A stretch of 64,000 nucleotides of DNA from Streptomyces sp. NBC_00820 (GTDB lineage Bacteria > Actinomycetota > Actinomycetes > Streptomycetales > Streptomycetaceae): NCBI RefSeq assembly GCF_036347055.1, contig NZ_CP108882.1:3175001-3239000 (forward strand), given 5' to 3'. The position numbers were made by a program, and so were the translations under genes. The notes beneath the pieces are model-generated. The model was not told the origin of the DNA, did no database searches, and saw only the letters and a program-made list of their open reading frames with translations. Shown here one piece after another: positions 8,147-18,298 of this stretch. Positions within the stretch are counted from its first letter, which is position 1; each line of letters begins with the position of its first letter.

Positions 8147-8674
8147 TCAGGGAATGACGATCACGGGCCGCTTCGCCCGCTTGGCGAGCCGCCCGGCCAC
8201 GGAGCCGAAGAGCCGGCCGACGAGCCCGTGGGTCGAGCCGACCACGATCGCGTCGGCCTCGTACTCCCGCCCGACCTCCTCGAGTTCGTGGCAGATGTCA
8301 CCGCCGCGCTCGACGAGGATCCACGGCACCTCGGCCAGATGTTCGGCACAGGCCAGTTCGAGGCCGAGCACCTCGGTGCGGTGGTCCGGGACATCGACGA
8401 AGACGGGCGGCTCGCAGCCGGCCCACACGGTGGTGGGCAGCCGGTTGGCCACATGGACGATGATCAGACCCGAACCGGAGCGGTGGGCCATGCCGATCGC
8501 GTAGGCGAGGGCGCGCTCGCTGGAGGTGGAGCCGTCGAAGCCGACGACCACTCCGTGCCGGAAGGCGGGATCGCAGGAGTGGCGTGACTCTTCCGCCGCC
8601 AGGGGCTCGGCCGCCGTGGGTTCGGCGACGGGCCGCTTGCGGTCCGCGGGTTCGAAGAATTCGTGACCGGCCAT
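8147..8674 (-). CDS. Universal stress protein (UspA family)
   Basis: A 175-residue cytoplasmic single-domain Usp with a ~40-residue N-terminal extension. The Usp fold begins at GVVVGFDGSTSSERAL (the aspartate that binds nucleotide in ATP-binding members) and ends with GSTHGLVGRLFGSVAGRLA, matching the G-2x-G-9x-G(S/T) ATP-binding motif. The ATG at 8674 begins MAGHEFFEP; the frame is open further upstream but that part reads as non-coding. Such proteins bind ATP and help survival under stress; the specific role is unknown. It stands alone with a 317-bp upstream region. Confidence 0.85.
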   Translation of the reverse strand: MAGHEFFEPADRKRPVAEPTAAEPLAAEESRHSCDPAFRHGVVVGFDGSTSSERALAYAIGMAHRSGSGLIIVHVANRLPTTVWAGCEPPVFVDVPDHRTEVLGLELACAEHLAEVPWILVERGGDICHELEEVGREYEADAIVVGSTHGLVGRLFGSVAGRLAKRAKRPVIVIP

Positions 8675-8991
8675 GGCTGTCTCGGCGTTGTGATCCTTTA
8701 GGGAACGGGGGCGACATCGTGCGGTGAAGCTGTGTCCGGGAAACGTCTTCCCAAGCCCATACCCCCAAGGGTACGGCTGCACGCCTCCTCTGGGCCAGAT
8801 CCCGCACACGCTCCGTAAGCGGCCCTCCGGGTGTCTTCCGGGGGTTCCCCGGAGCATGCACGAGCGGCGCCCGCAACGCAATGGTTGCTGCCCCGTACAG
8901 GCGGTTTGCACAGGCTTCACAGGGACACCGCCGGTGACCGGCCGGTCGGACGGGCGTTGAAGGGGTGAGCCACCGCCCCAGGGAGCACGAG
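8675..8991. other. Intergenic region between divergent genes
   Basis: This 317-bp stretch holds the promoters of the Usp gene and the small membrane protein gene. A CCATACCCCCAAGGGTACGG imperfect palindrome is at about 8757-8777. I see no gene, RNA or known operator. Confidence 0.5.
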
Positions 8992-9249
8992 ATGCCCGCA
9001 CCCCCACCCGCCACCGACCCGCACCCCGCGCCGGACACGACGAGTGACGTGATCCGCTGGGCGGCCTTCAGTTGTGTCCTCGTCCCCGTGGTCCTGCTCT
9101 GGTACGGCACCTCACTGGCCGGCGCCGCGGGCACGGCTCTCGGCCTCGCCGCCGTCACGGCCGCCTGCCGCGTCCTGCTGCGCCGTTCGGAACGTTGCGC
9201 GGAGCAAAGAGGCGGGCGTCACACTACGGAGTGGACACCGGTCGACTGA
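8992..9249 (+). CDS. Small membrane protein upstream of adpA
   Basis: An 85-residue protein of unknown function. A Pro-rich N-terminal segment (about 1-20) is followed by a hydrophobic region with two possible transmembrane helices (about 25-65, WAAFSCVLVPVVLLWYGTSL and AGTALGLAAVTAACRVLL), then an Arg-rich tail. The ATG at 8992 has GGGAG 7 nt upstream; a GTG 27 nt earlier has no usable ribosome binding site. No motif is recognised. The gene precedes adpA by about 380 bp and could be an independent unit. Confidence 0.68.
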   Translation: MPAPPPATDPHPAPDTTSDVIRWAAFSCVLVPVVLLWYGTSLAGAAGTALGLAAVTAACRVLLRRSERCAEQRGGRHTTEWTPVD

Positions 9250-9627
9250 CCGGTTTCCGCGCCCCCGAACGCTTCTTTTCAGCCAACTTCTGGATATCGA
9301 CCTGGAGGGGTCGGAACCACCCCCCTTCCCCCGTTCCACCTGCACAAAAAGGGGTTGCGCGACCCTCCGCACCCTATGCGGTTTGGCCACCGCCACAAGG
9401 CGCACTTCCCTACGCGGCCCACGAGTGCAACCCTTCGTGATCGAATGCTTCACGCCAAGTTGTCATGTCGACAATGCGTCGCGTGCGGAACTGGCCATCG
9501 ACAGACCGTGGAAGCCAGTAGATTCGATCTTGACTTTCTTACGGCGGGGGACTCGTGCAGGACCGAGGGGAAACGTGCAGGAGCGACACAACCGAGGAGC
9601 CGCGACCACCGAGGGGGGCTTAAGCGG
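9250..9627. other. Long adpA upstream region
   Basis: 378 bp without a convincing gene. AdpA genes are known for long regulatory leaders with autoregulatory and BldD or gamma-butyrolactone-receptor control. Moderately AT-richer stretches occur near 9270-9300 and 9520-9545 (ATTCGATCTTGACTTTCTTA). I could not place an exact AdpA consensus site with confidence. Confidence 0.5.
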
Positions 9628-10845
9628 ATGAGCCACGACTCCACTGCCGCGCCGGAAGCCGGTGCCCGGAAGCTGTCCGGGCGACGCCGCAAGGAGATCG
9701 TCGCGGTGCTGCTGTTCAGCGGCGGCCCCATCTTCGAGAGTTCCATACCGCTCTCGGTGTTCGGCATCGACCGCCAGGACGCCGGAGTGCCGCGTTACCG
9801 GCTGCTGGTGTCCGCCGGCGAGGACGGCCCGCTGCGGACCACAGGGGGCCTCGAACTCACCGCGCCACATGGGCTGGAGGCGATCTCCCGCGCGGGCACG
9901 GTCGTCGTGCCGGCCTGGCGCTCGATCACCTCACCACCACCGGAGGAGGCGCTCGACGCGCTGCGCAGAGCGCACGAGGAGGGCGCCCGCATCGTCGGGC
10001 TGTGCACCGGCGCCTTCGTGCTCGCCGCGGCGGGCCTGCTGGACGGACGCCCGGCGACCACCCACTGGATGTACGCCCCGACTCTGGCCAAGCGCTACCC
10101 GTCGGTGCACGTGGACCCGCGCGAGCTGTTCGTCGACGACGGCGACGTGCTGACCTCGGCCGGTACGGCCGCGGGGATCGACCTGTGCCTGCACATCGTG
10201 CGGACGGACCACGGCAACGAGGCGGCCGGCGCGCTGGCCCGCCGCCTGGTGGTCCCGCCGCGCCGCAGCGGCGGCCAGGAGCGCTACCTCGACAGGTCTT
10301 TACCCGAGGAGATCGGCGCCGACCCGCTCGCCGAGGTCGTCGCCTGGGCGCTGGAACACCTCCACGAGCAGTTCGACGTGGAGACGCTGGCGGCACGCGC
10401 CTACATGAGCCGCCGTACGTTCGACCGCCGGTTCCGTTCGCTCACCGGCAGCGCGCCGCTGCAGTGGCTGATCACCCAGCGGGTGCTCCAGGCGCAACGG
10501 CTGCTGGAGACCTCGGACTACTCGGTGGACGAGGTGGCGGGCCGGTGCGGTTTCCGCTCACCGGTCGCGCTGCGCGGGCACTTCCGCCGTCAGCTCGGCT
10601 CCTCCCCCGCCGCGTACCGGGCCGCGTACCGGGCCCGCCGGCCACAGGGCGAACGGCACGACGAGCAGGAGGCGCAGGTGTCCGCGCACAGCGGCGCGGG
10701 CGCGCCGCACGCCGGTGTGCCCGGCCACGGACCGGTGGGCCACCTGCCCACCGCGCTGCACCCTGACCGGGACAGCGGGGTCCCGATGCAGATGAGCCGC
10801 CGCCAGGCGGTGAGCCTGCTGCCGGGCCCGCGCGGGGGCGGCTGA
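9628..10845 (+). CDS. adpA: AdpA, central developmental transcriptional regulator (AraC/XylS type)
   Basis: A 405-residue DNA-binding regulator, the same length as known AdpA. It activates or represses hundreds of genes for aerial growth, sporulation and secondary metabolism. Residues about 25-195 form the DJ-1/PfpI-like dimerisation domain (VLLFSGGPIFESSIPLSVFG, GLCTGAFVLAAAGLLDG). After a linker, residues about 235-335 form the AraC-type double helix-turn-helix (AARAYMSRRTFDRRFR, GRCGFRSPVALRGHFRRQ). The ATG at 9628 follows a purine-rich AGGGGGGCTTAAGCGG. Codon 225 (10300-10302) in the linker is TTA, the rare leucine codon read by the bldA tRNA, a conserved feature that places AdpA translation under bldA control. 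The orn gene follows, as in S. coelicolor, after a strong terminator. Confidence 0.97.
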   Translation: MSHDSTAAPEAGARKLSGRRRKEIVAVLLFSGGPIFESSIPLSVFGIDRQDAGVPRYRLLVSAGEDGPLRTTGGLELTAPHGLEAISRAGTVVVPAWRSITSPPPEEALDALRRAHEEGARIVGLCTGAFVLAAAGLLDGRPATTHWMYAPTLAKRYPSVHVDPRELFVDDGDVLTSAGTAAGIDLCLHIVRTDHGNEAAGALARRLVVPPRRSGGQERYLDRSLPEEIGADPLAEVVAWALEHLHEQFDVETLAARAYMSRRTFDRRFRSLTGSAPLQWLITQRVLQAQRLLETSDYSVDEVAGRCGFRSPVALRGHFRRQLGSSPAAYRAAYRARRPQGERHDEQEAQVSAHSGAGAPHAGVPGHGPVGHLPTALHPDRDSGVPMQMSRRQAVSLLPGPRGGG

Positions 10846-10865
10846 GCACCCCAGAAGAACAGAAG

Positions 10866-10910
10866 AAGAGGAGAGGGGGGCGGGGTCGTACTCCGCCCCC
10901 CTCTCCTCTT
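10866..10910. terminator. Strong hairpin terminator after adpA
   Basis: A perfect 18-bp stem (10866-10883 with 10893-10910) and a 9-nt loop, starting about 20 nt after the adpA stop. This is the longest perfect stem noticed in the window. Confidence 0.9.
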
Positions 10911-11029
10911 GCTCTCTCGCTGTCTCCCGTGCTCGCTCCCGCCTCGCTCCCCGATGTTTCTGACCGTTCACCGACAAGGTGGGCGCACGCGCGGTCCGGC
11001 TCGGGGCCGCTCCCCGTAAGGTGAGACAC

Positions 11030-11632
11030 ATGAACGATCGCATGGTCTGGATCGACTGCGAGATGACCGGCCTCTCGCTGTCCCACGACGCTCTCATCGA
11101 GGTGGCCGCCCTCGTCACCGACTCCGAGCTGAACGTACTCGGCGAGGGGGTGGACATCGTCATCCGCCCACCGGACTCGGCACTGGAGACGATGCCGGAG
11201 GTGGTGCGCGAGATGCACACCGCTTCCGGACTGCTGGCGGAGCTGGCCGGCGGCACCACGCTGGCCGACGCCGAGGAGCAGGTCCTCGCCTACATCCGCG
11301 AGCACGTCAAGGAGCCCGGCAAGGCCCCGCTGTGCGGCAACTCCGTCGGCACCGACCGCGGCTTCCTGCTGCGCGACATGCCGACCCTGGAGGACTGGCT
11401 CCACTACCGGATCGTCGACGTCTCCTCGGTCAAGGAGCTGGCGCGGCGCTGGTACCCGCGGGCCTACTTCAACAGCCCGGAGAAGAACGGCAACCACCGC
11501 GCCCTCGCCGACATCCGCGAGTCGATCGCCGAGCTGCGCTACTACCGCGAGGCCGTCTTCGTCCCGCAGCCCGGCCCCGACTCCGAGACCGCCAGGGCGA
11601 TCGCCGCCAAGTACGTCCTGCCCGCGCAGTAA
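11030..11632 (+). CDS. orn: Oligoribonuclease
   Basis: A 200-residue cytoplasmic 3'-5' exoribonuclease of the DEDDh family that finishes degradation of 2-5 nt RNAs. In many bacteria it is also the enzyme that clears pGpG, the first hydrolysis product of c-di-GMP. Exo motif I is WIDCEMTGL (D9, E11), and the DEDDh signature [10 protein letters not shown] gives H156 and D161. Length is normal. The ATG at 11030 has AAGGTGAG upstream. Its place just after adpA is conserved in Streptomyces, and Orn is needed for normal growth and development in S. griseus and S. coelicolor. The c-di-GMP connection fits with cdgA later in the window. Confidence 0.95.
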   Translation: MNDRMVWIDCEMTGLSLSHDALIEVAALVTDSELNVLGEGVDIVIRPPDSALETMPEVVREMHTASGLLAELAGGTTLADAEEQVLAYIREHVKEPGKAPLCGNSVGTDRGFLLRDMPTLEDWLHYRIVDVSSVKELARRWYPRAYFNSPEKNGNHRALADIRESIAELRYYREAVFVPQPGPDSETARAIAAKYVLPAQ

Positions 11633-11773
11633 CCGCCGCTCCGCCCGGGTCCGCAGGGGCTCGCCGGGGCCCTCCCGGGGCCCGCGCGAAAACGCGTGCG
11701 CGAGCACCCCTTCGGACCCTGTAGACTTCTTCTCGGCCGGTCGGGGAAACGACAAGTTCCACAGCCGGTCATG

Positions 11774-11846
11774 GTGGGTGTAGCTCAGCTGGCAGAGCAC
11801 CTGGTTGTGGTCCAGGATGTCGCGGGTTCAAGTCCCGTCACTCACC
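11774..11846 (+). tRNA. tRNA-His (GTG anticodon)
   Basis: A full cloverleaf can be drawn: acceptor GTGGGTG with CACTCAC, D-arm AGCTCAGCTGGCAGAGC, anticodon stem CCTGG/CCAGG with loop TTGTGGT (anticodon GTG at 11807-11809) and T-arm CGGGTTCAAGTCCCG. The base before it, G11773, can be the extra G-1 of tRNA-His facing the discriminator C. CCA is not encoded. Confidence 0.96.
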
Positions 11847-11852
11847 CTGAGT

Positions 11853-11896
11853 AATCAGCCGGTGACACCGTCGAGAGACGGGGTCACCGGCTGATT
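11853..11896 (+). terminator. Terminator of tRNA-His
   Basis: A 14-bp stem (AATCAGCCGGTGAC at 11853-11866 with 11883-11896) with a further inner CCGTC/GACGG stem, followed by CGTTTT. Confidence 0.88.
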
Positions 11897-12022
11897 CGTT
11901 TTCCGGCGCGCGCCGACGACTGCCGACGCCCGCCGGGCGCCCGCACCACCGGCGAGCCCCGGCCAGTTCGGCAGCACTGGTTCGGCAGCACCCGTCCCTG
12001 GGCATCCGGCACGTGAGCCGCC

Positions 12023-13063
12023 TCACGACGACGCCCGCACCACCAGCTCCGTGGGCAGCACCGCGTGGCGGCGTCGCAGGTCGCGGGTGGCCGGGGGGCG
12101 GCGGTCGGCTATCTCCGCGAGGAGGAGGTCGATCATGGCGCGGCCCATCTCCTGGATGGGCTGGCGGACGCTGGTGAGCGGCGGGTCCATGTGGCGGGCG
12201 ATGGCCGAGTCGTCGTACCCGACCAAGGCCACGTCGTCGGGGATGCGGCGGCCCGCCTCGCGCAGGACCTGGCGGGCGCCCGCCGCCATCACGTCGGAAC
12301 CGGCGAAGACCGCGTCCAGGTCGGGGTACCGCGCCAGCAGGGTGGTCATCGCACGCCGGCCGCCGTCCTCGGTGAAGTCCCCCGGCTCGATGAGAAGTTC
12401 GTCGGCCTCGCGGCCCGCGTCCCGCAGGGCGTCGCGGTAGCCGTCGACGCGGCGCTGGGCGCCGTAGACGTCGAGGCGGCCGGTGATGTGCGCGATCCGG
12501 CGCCGGCCGCGGGCCAGAAGGTGCTCCACGGCCGAGCGGGCGCCGCCGTAGTTGTCCGAGTCCACCGAGGTGAGCGTCTCCCTCGCCGACCGGGGGCCGC
12601 TGATCACGGCCGGGGTCTCCAGCTGGGTGAGCAGGTCCGGCAGCGGGTCGTCCGCGTGCACCGAGACCAGGAGGACACCGTCGACGCGGTGGGCCGCGAG
12701 GTACTGGGCCAGACGCTGCCGCTCCCGGTCGCCGCCCGCGAAGATCAGCAGCAACTGCAGTTCCGTGTCGGCGAGTTCGGCGCCGACACCGTGCAGCATG
12801 TCCGAGAAGTACGGCTCCGCGAAGAAGCGGGTCTCCGGCTCGGGGACGACCAGGGCGATGGAGTCGGTGCGGTTGGCCGCAAGGGCACGGGCCGCGGTGT
12901 TGGGGACGTAGCCGAGCTCGGCGACGGCGGCCTCGACCGCGGCGCGGGTCGCGTCACTGACCCGCGGGGAGCCGTTGATCACCCGCGAGACGGTGCCCCG
13001 GCCGACTCCGGCCCGAGCGGCGACCTCCTCGAGCGTGGGCCGCCCGCCACTACGGCTACGCAT
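12023..13063 (-). CDS. cebR: CebR, LacI-family repressor of cellobiose/cellotriose uptake
   Basis: A 346-residue LacI/GalR regulator. The N-terminal helix-turn-helix reads TLEEVAARAGVGRGTVSRVINGSPRVS (about 9-35) with the hinge helix NTAARALAANRTDSI. The periplasmic-binding-protein-like effector domain fills the rest (SVDSDNYGGA, FAGSDVMAAGARQVL, PLTSVRQP). CebR binds TGGGAGCGCTCCCA and is released by cello-oligosaccharides. The ATG at 13063 is preceded by GGAAAGGCGGAG. It is divergent from cebE, and two matching operators occur in the cluster. In pathogenic species the same regulator controls thaxtomin virulence genes; nothing of that kind is seen here. Confidence 0.94.
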   Translation of the reverse strand: MRSRSGGRPTLEEVAARAGVGRGTVSRVINGSPRVSDATRAAVEAAVAELGYVPNTAARALAANRTDSIALVVPEPETRFFAEPYFSDMLHGVGAELADTELQLLLIFAGGDRERQRLAQYLAAHRVDGVLLVSVHADDPLPDLLTQLETPAVISGPRSARETLTSVDSDNYGGARSAVEHLLARGRRRIAHITGRLDVYGAQRRVDGYRDALRDAGREADELLIEPGDFTEDGGRRAMTTLLARYPDLDAVFAGSDVMAAGARQVLREAGRRIPDDVALVGYDDSAIARHMDPPLTSVRQPIQEMGRAMIDLLLAEIADRRPPATRDLRRRHAVLPTELVVRASS

Positions 13064-13251
13064 CGGGCTCCGCCTTTCCTCACCGCACATCAAGCCGACC
13101 TGGAATGTAACAGCGCCGCTCGCCGCGGCCGCCGCGGGCCGCTCACGCACCGCCAACTGCCCCCAGTTAACGGCCGGATAACTGAACGCGGCGCTCCCCG
13201 TCCATTCCCTTGACACCCCGCCCCGGACCGACGACCCTTCAACACATCACA

Positions 13252-13269
13252 CGTGGGAGCGCTCCCACG
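13252..13269. promoter_or_regulatory. CebR operator upstream of cebE
   Basis: CGTGGGAGCGCTCCCACG is a perfect 18-bp palindrome containing the CebR consensus TGGGAGCGCTCCCA. It lies 115 bp upstream of the cebE start in the 320-bp cebR-cebE intergenic region. A TTGACA hexamer is at 13210-13215. Nothing else is recognised in that region. Confidence 0.93.
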
Positions 13270-13383
13270 GTACCTGACACATACACATCCCGCACGTTCC
13301 CCGCCCGAGCCGCAGCGAGTACGAACGGGCCCGATTCCATGAGTCGGCCGGGGGGTCGGCACGTCAGGCAACAGGAGGACGCA

Positions 13384-14712
13384 ATGCGCACGAGCATCCG
13401 CCGGTCCCGCAAAGTGGGGGTCTTCATGACCGTCGCCGCGCTGGCCACGGGACTGCTGGCCGGCTGCGCCAAGGACTCGGACGACGGCTCGTCGGACTCG
13501 GGTGGCGGCAACGGCAGTGACAAGGGCAAGACCACACTGACCATCGGCACCTTCGGCGTCTTCGGCTACAAGCAGGCCGGCCTCTACGACGAGTACATGA
13601 AGCTCCACCCGGACATCAGCATCAAGGAGAACGTCACCACCCGTACCGACGTGTACTGGCCAAAGGTGCTCACCCGCCTCCAGGCCGGCGCCGGCACCGA
13701 CGACATCCAGGCCATCGAGGTCGGCAACATCACCGAGGCCGTCCAGACGCAGGGGGCCAAGTTCGTCGACCTCGGCAAGGACGTCGACAAGTCCCAGTGG
13801 CTGGACTGGAAGAACGCGCAGGCCACCACCAAGGACGGCAAGCTCATCGGGCTCGGCACCGACATCGGCCCGATGGCCATCTGCTACCGCAAGGACCTGC
13901 TCCAGAAGGCCGGCCTGCCCACCGACCGCACCAAGCTCGCCGAGGCCTGGAAGGGCGACTGGGCGAAGTACGTGGACCTGGGCAAGCAGTACATGAAGAA
14001 GGCGCCCAAGGGCACCAAGTTCGTGGACTCGGCCGCCTCGGTCTACAACGCGGTACTGGGCGGCGCGACCGAGCGCAACTACGACAAGGACGGCAACGTC
14101 GTCTGGGACAAGTCACCGGGTGTGAAGAAGGCGTGGGACGTCGCCATGACCACGGCGACGAGCAACATGTCGGCGAAGCTGAAGCAGTTCGACCCCACCT
14201 GGGACCAGGGCTTCGCCAACGGCACCTTCGCCACCGTCGCCTGCCCGGCGTGGATGATCGGCTACATCGAGCAGAAGTCCGGTGACTCCGGCAAGGGCAA
14301 GTGGGACGTGGCGGCGGCCCCGGCAGCCTCCAACTGGGGCGGCTCCTTCATCGGTGTGCCGACCGCGACCAAGCACCAGAAGGAGGCCGTCGCCCTGGCG
14401 AAGTGGCTGACCGCGCCCGAGCAGCAGGCGAAGGTCTTCGCCAAGCAGGCCAGCTTCCCGTCGACCCCGTCGGCGTACGCGGGCCTGAAGCCGCAGGCCG
14501 ACACCACCGCCTACTTCTCGGACGCGCCGCTGACGCAGATCTTCTCCGACTCGGCGAAGACCATCCCGGCGCAGCCGCTCGGCCCGAAGGACAAGCCGAT
14601 CGACAGCGCGATCAGCGACATCGGCATCCTCCAGGTCGAGCAGAAGGGCAAGTCCCCGGCACAGGGCTGGGACGCGGCGTCCAAGGAGATCAAGGACGTG
14701 CTCGGCCAGTGA
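13384..14712 (+). CDS. cebE: CebE, cellobiose/cellotriose-binding lipoprotein of ABC transporter
   Basis: A 442-residue extracellular solute-binding protein (family 1) anchored by lipid. The signal peptide MRTSIRRSRKVGVFMTVAA ends in the lipobox LLAGC with C28 as the modified cysteine, followed by a Ser/Gly/Asp-rich spacer. The mature part has the type I sugar-binding fold (TIGTFGVFGYKQAGLYDEY, IGLGTDIGPMAICYRKDL, a Trp/Tyr-rich C-terminal lobe). The ATG at 13384 follows AGGAGG. It delivers cello-oligosaccharides to CebF/CebG; the shared ATPase MsiK is encoded elsewhere, and no ATPase gene is in this cluster. cebF starts inside its stop codon (4-nt overlap), so translation is coupled. Confidence 0.93.
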   Translation: MRTSIRRSRKVGVFMTVAALATGLLAGCAKDSDDGSSDSGGGNGSDKGKTTLTIGTFGVFGYKQAGLYDEYMKLHPDISIKENVTTRTDVYWPKVLTRLQAGAGTDDIQAIEVGNITEAVQTQGAKFVDLGKDVDKSQWLDWKNAQATTKDGKLIGLGTDIGPMAICYRKDLLQKAGLPTDRTKLAEAWKGDWAKYVDLGKQYMKKAPKGTKFVDSAASVYNAVLGGATERNYDKDGNVVWDKSPGVKKAWDVAMTTATSNMSAKLKQFDPTWDQGFANGTFATVACPAWMIGYIEQKSGDSGKGKWDVAAAPAASNWGGSFIGVPTATKHQKEAVALAKWLTAPEQQAKVFAKQASFPSTPSAYAGLKPQADTTAYFSDAPLTQIFSDSAKTIPAQPLGPKDKPIDSAISDIGILQVEQKGKSPAQGWDAASKEIKDVLGQ

Positions 14713-15734
14713 CCAGCTCCGAAGAGGCTCTCGCGCGTCCCGCGTCGAGCGCCGAGGCCGCGCCCGGCACCCCGCCGGGCGCGGCCCGGGGCGCTCGGGG
14801 TCGCGGCACGCCGGCGGGCGCCGAGTCCTGGCGCAGCCGGCTGTACCGCTGGGACATGAAGGCGTCGCCGTACGCCTTCGTGGCCCCCTTCTTCGTCCTG
14901 TTCGGGGCCTTCACCCTGGTCCCGCTGCTCTACACGGCCTGGTACTCGCTGCACGACGTACAGCTGTCGGCGCTGGACCACCAGACCTGGGTGGGCCTGC
15001 ACAACTACGAGAACCTGCTGTCCTCGGACTTCTTCTGGAACGCCCTGCGGAACACGTTCACCATCGGCCTGATCTCGACCGTGCCGCAGCTGCTCGCCGC
15101 GATCGGGCTCGCCCATCTGCTCAACTACCGGCTGCGCGGCTCCACCGTGTGGCGGGTGGTGATGCTGACGCCGTACGCCACCTCGGTGGCCGCCGCGACC
15201 CTGGTGTTCACGCTGCTGTACTCGTGGGACGGCGGCATGGTCAACTGGATCCTGCACTTCTTCGGCGTCGACGCCGTCAACTGGCGTGAATCCGACTGGG
15301 GTTCGCAGTTCGCGGTGTCGTCCATCGTGATCTGGCGGTGGACCGGCTACAACGCGCTGATCTACCTGGCCGCGATGCAGGCGATCCCGACGGATCTGTA
15401 CGAGTCGGCGGCGATCGACGGGGCGAACCGCTGGCAGCAGTTCCGGCACGTGACGATCCCGCAGCTGCGGCCGACGATCCTCTTCACGGTCGTCGTCTCG
15501 ACCATCGGCGCCACCCAGCTCTTCGGTGAGCCGCTGCTGTTCGGCGGGGTCAGCGGGTCCAAGGGCGGCTCGGAGCACCAGTACCAGACGCTCGGCCTGT
15601 ACATGTACGACCAGGGCTGGATCATCGGCAACCTCGGCAAGGCGTCCGCGATCGCCTGGTCGATGTTCCTGATCCTGCTGATCGTCGCCGCGGTCAATCT
15701 GCTGCTCACCCGACGGCTGAGGAAGACCCAATGA
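14709..15734 (+). CDS. cebF: CebF, sugar ABC transporter permease
   Basis: A 341-residue inner membrane permease of the MalF type. After a long Ala/Gly-rich cytosolic N-terminus (about 1-50) there are six hydrophobic segments, beginning YAFVAPFFVLFGAFTLVPLL. The cytoplasmic EAA loop that docks the ATPase is YESAAIDGANRWQQFRHVT near residues 230-249. The GTG at 14709 overlaps the cebE stop, and the 3' end overlaps cebG by 4 nt. Regulation is by CebR through the cebE operator. The N-terminal extension is low-complexity and may vary between strains. Confidence 0.92.
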   Translation: MTSSEEALARPASSAEAAPGTPPGAARGARGRGTPAGAESWRSRLYRWDMKASPYAFVAPFFVLFGAFTLVPLLYTAWYSLHDVQLSALDHQTWVGLHNYENLLSSDFFWNALRNTFTIGLISTVPQLLAAIGLAHLLNYRLRGSTVWRVVMLTPYATSVAAATLVFTLLYSWDGGMVNWILHFFGVDAVNWRESDWGSQFAVSSIVIWRWTGYNALIYLAAMQAIPTDLYESAAIDGANRWQQFRHVTIPQLRPTILFTVVVSTIGATQLFGEPLLFGGVSGSKGGSEHQYQTLGLYMYDQGWIIGNLGKASAIAWSMFLILLIVAAVNLLLTRRLRKTQ

Positions 15735-16624
15735 CCACCACTGACATGGCCTTGCCGCAGGCGCGCAGGCCCGGGGCCGGGCGGCGCCGGGTGATGGGCG
15801 CGGGCAAGCAGCTGCACGCCGGCCCGATGACGTACGTCGTGCTGACCGTGTTCGCGCTCGCCTCGCTGGCCCCGCTGGTGTGGACGGCGATCGCGGCCTC
15901 GCGCACCGACCGGCGGCTCGCCCAGACCCCGCCCCCGCTGTGGTTCGGCGGCAACCTGTTCACGAACCTCCAGGCCGCCTGGGACCAGGCCGGGCTCGGC
16001 ACCGCGATGTTCAACTCGGTGCTCGTCGCCGGGACGATCACGGTGAGCACGGTGGTGTTCTCCACACTGGCCGGCTTCGCCTTCGCCAAGCTGCGGTTCC
16101 GGTTCTCCGGACTGCTGTTGCTGCTGACCATCGGCACGATGATGATCCCGCCGCAACTGGCCGTCGTACCGCTGTACCTGTGGATGTCGGACTTCGGCTG
16201 GTCGAACCAGCTCCAGACGGTGATCCTGCCGAGCCTGGTGACCGCGTTCGGCACGTTCTTCATGCGGCAGTACCTGGTGCAGGCGCTGCCGTCGGAGCTG
16301 ATCGAGGCGGCCCGGGTGGACGGGGCGAGCAGTCTGCGGATCGTGTGGCACGTGGTCTTCCCGGCGGCCCGGCCCGCGATGGCGGTGCTCGGCCTGCTGA
16401 CGTTCGTGTTCGCCTGGAACGACTTCCTGTGGCCGATCATCGCCCTGAACCAGCAGAACCCGACCGTCCAGGTGGCGCTGAACTCGCTCGGCACCGGCTA
16501 CGTCCCGGACCAGGCCGTCATCATGGCGGGCGCGCTGCTCGGCACGCTGCCGCTGCTGCTCGCCTTCCTGCTGTTCGGCAAGCAGATCGTGGGCGGCATC
16601 ATGCAGGGCGCGATCAAGGGCTGA
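15731..16624 (+). CDS. cebG: CebG, sugar ABC transporter permease
   Basis: A 297-residue MalG-type permease with six predicted helices, the partner of CebF. The EAA loop IEAARVDGASSLRIVWHVV is near residues 190-208. The C-terminus ends LLFGKQIVGGIMQGAIKG, the usual short cytosolic tail with VxGIxxGAxKG. The ATG at 15731 overlaps the cebF stop as ATGA. A GC hairpin follows 15 nt after its stop, which may separate the transport genes from bglC or lower bglC transcription by readthrough. Confidence 0.93.
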   Translation: MTTTDMALPQARRPGAGRRRVMGAGKQLHAGPMTYVVLTVFALASLAPLVWTAIAASRTDRRLAQTPPPLWFGGNLFTNLQAAWDQAGLGTAMFNSVLVAGTITVSTVVFSTLAGFAFAKLRFRFSGLLLLLTIGTMMIPPQLAVVPLYLWMSDFGWSNQLQTVILPSLVTAFGTFFMRQYLVQALPSELIEAARVDGASSLRIVWHVVFPAARPAMAVLGLLTFVFAWNDFLWPIIALNQQNPTVQVALNSLGTGYVPDQAVIMAGALLGTLPLLLAFLLFGKQIVGGIMQGAIKG

Positions 16625-16638
16625 CGGCGGCGGTCCGC

Positions 16639-16666
16639 GGGGCCCGGGCAGCGCCGCCCGGGCCCC
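16639..16666 (+). terminator. GC hairpin between cebG and bglC
   Basis: An 11-bp stem (GGGGCCCGGGC at 16639-16649 with 16656-16666) and a 6-nt loop. It could end cebEFG transcription or attenuate readthrough into bglC. Confidence 0.65.
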
Positions 16667-16760
16667 TCCCCCGCACGGGAGGGCCGGGCCGGCGCCGCCC
16701 CGGCCCCCTTCGCCCCCACCTCTGCCTCCTCACTCACCCGTAGGTCTCCTCGACCCTCCA

Positions 16761-16773
16761 TGGGAGCGCTTCC

Positions 16774-16774
<1 letters not shown>
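16761..16774. promoter_or_regulatory. CebR operator overlapping bglC ribosome binding site and start
   Basis: TGGGAGCGCTTCCA differs from the CebR consensus by one base. It includes the GGGAG ribosome binding site and touches the A of the bglC ATG. Because of that overlap, transcription of bglC is probably controlled by this site acting as a roadblock. Confidence 0.88.
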
Positions 16775-18282
<1,508 letters not shown>

Positions 18283-18298
18283 CGCCGGGCCCCACGGC

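Noticed and set aside
8965..8991. GTG at 8965 as start of the small membrane protein
   Set aside because: No ribosome binding site at usable distance, while ATG 8992 has GGGAG 7 nt upstream.
9250..9627. Exact AdpA autoregulatory sites upstream of adpA
   Set aside because: No full TGGCSNGWWY match could be placed by eye; weak matches are expected by chance at this GC.
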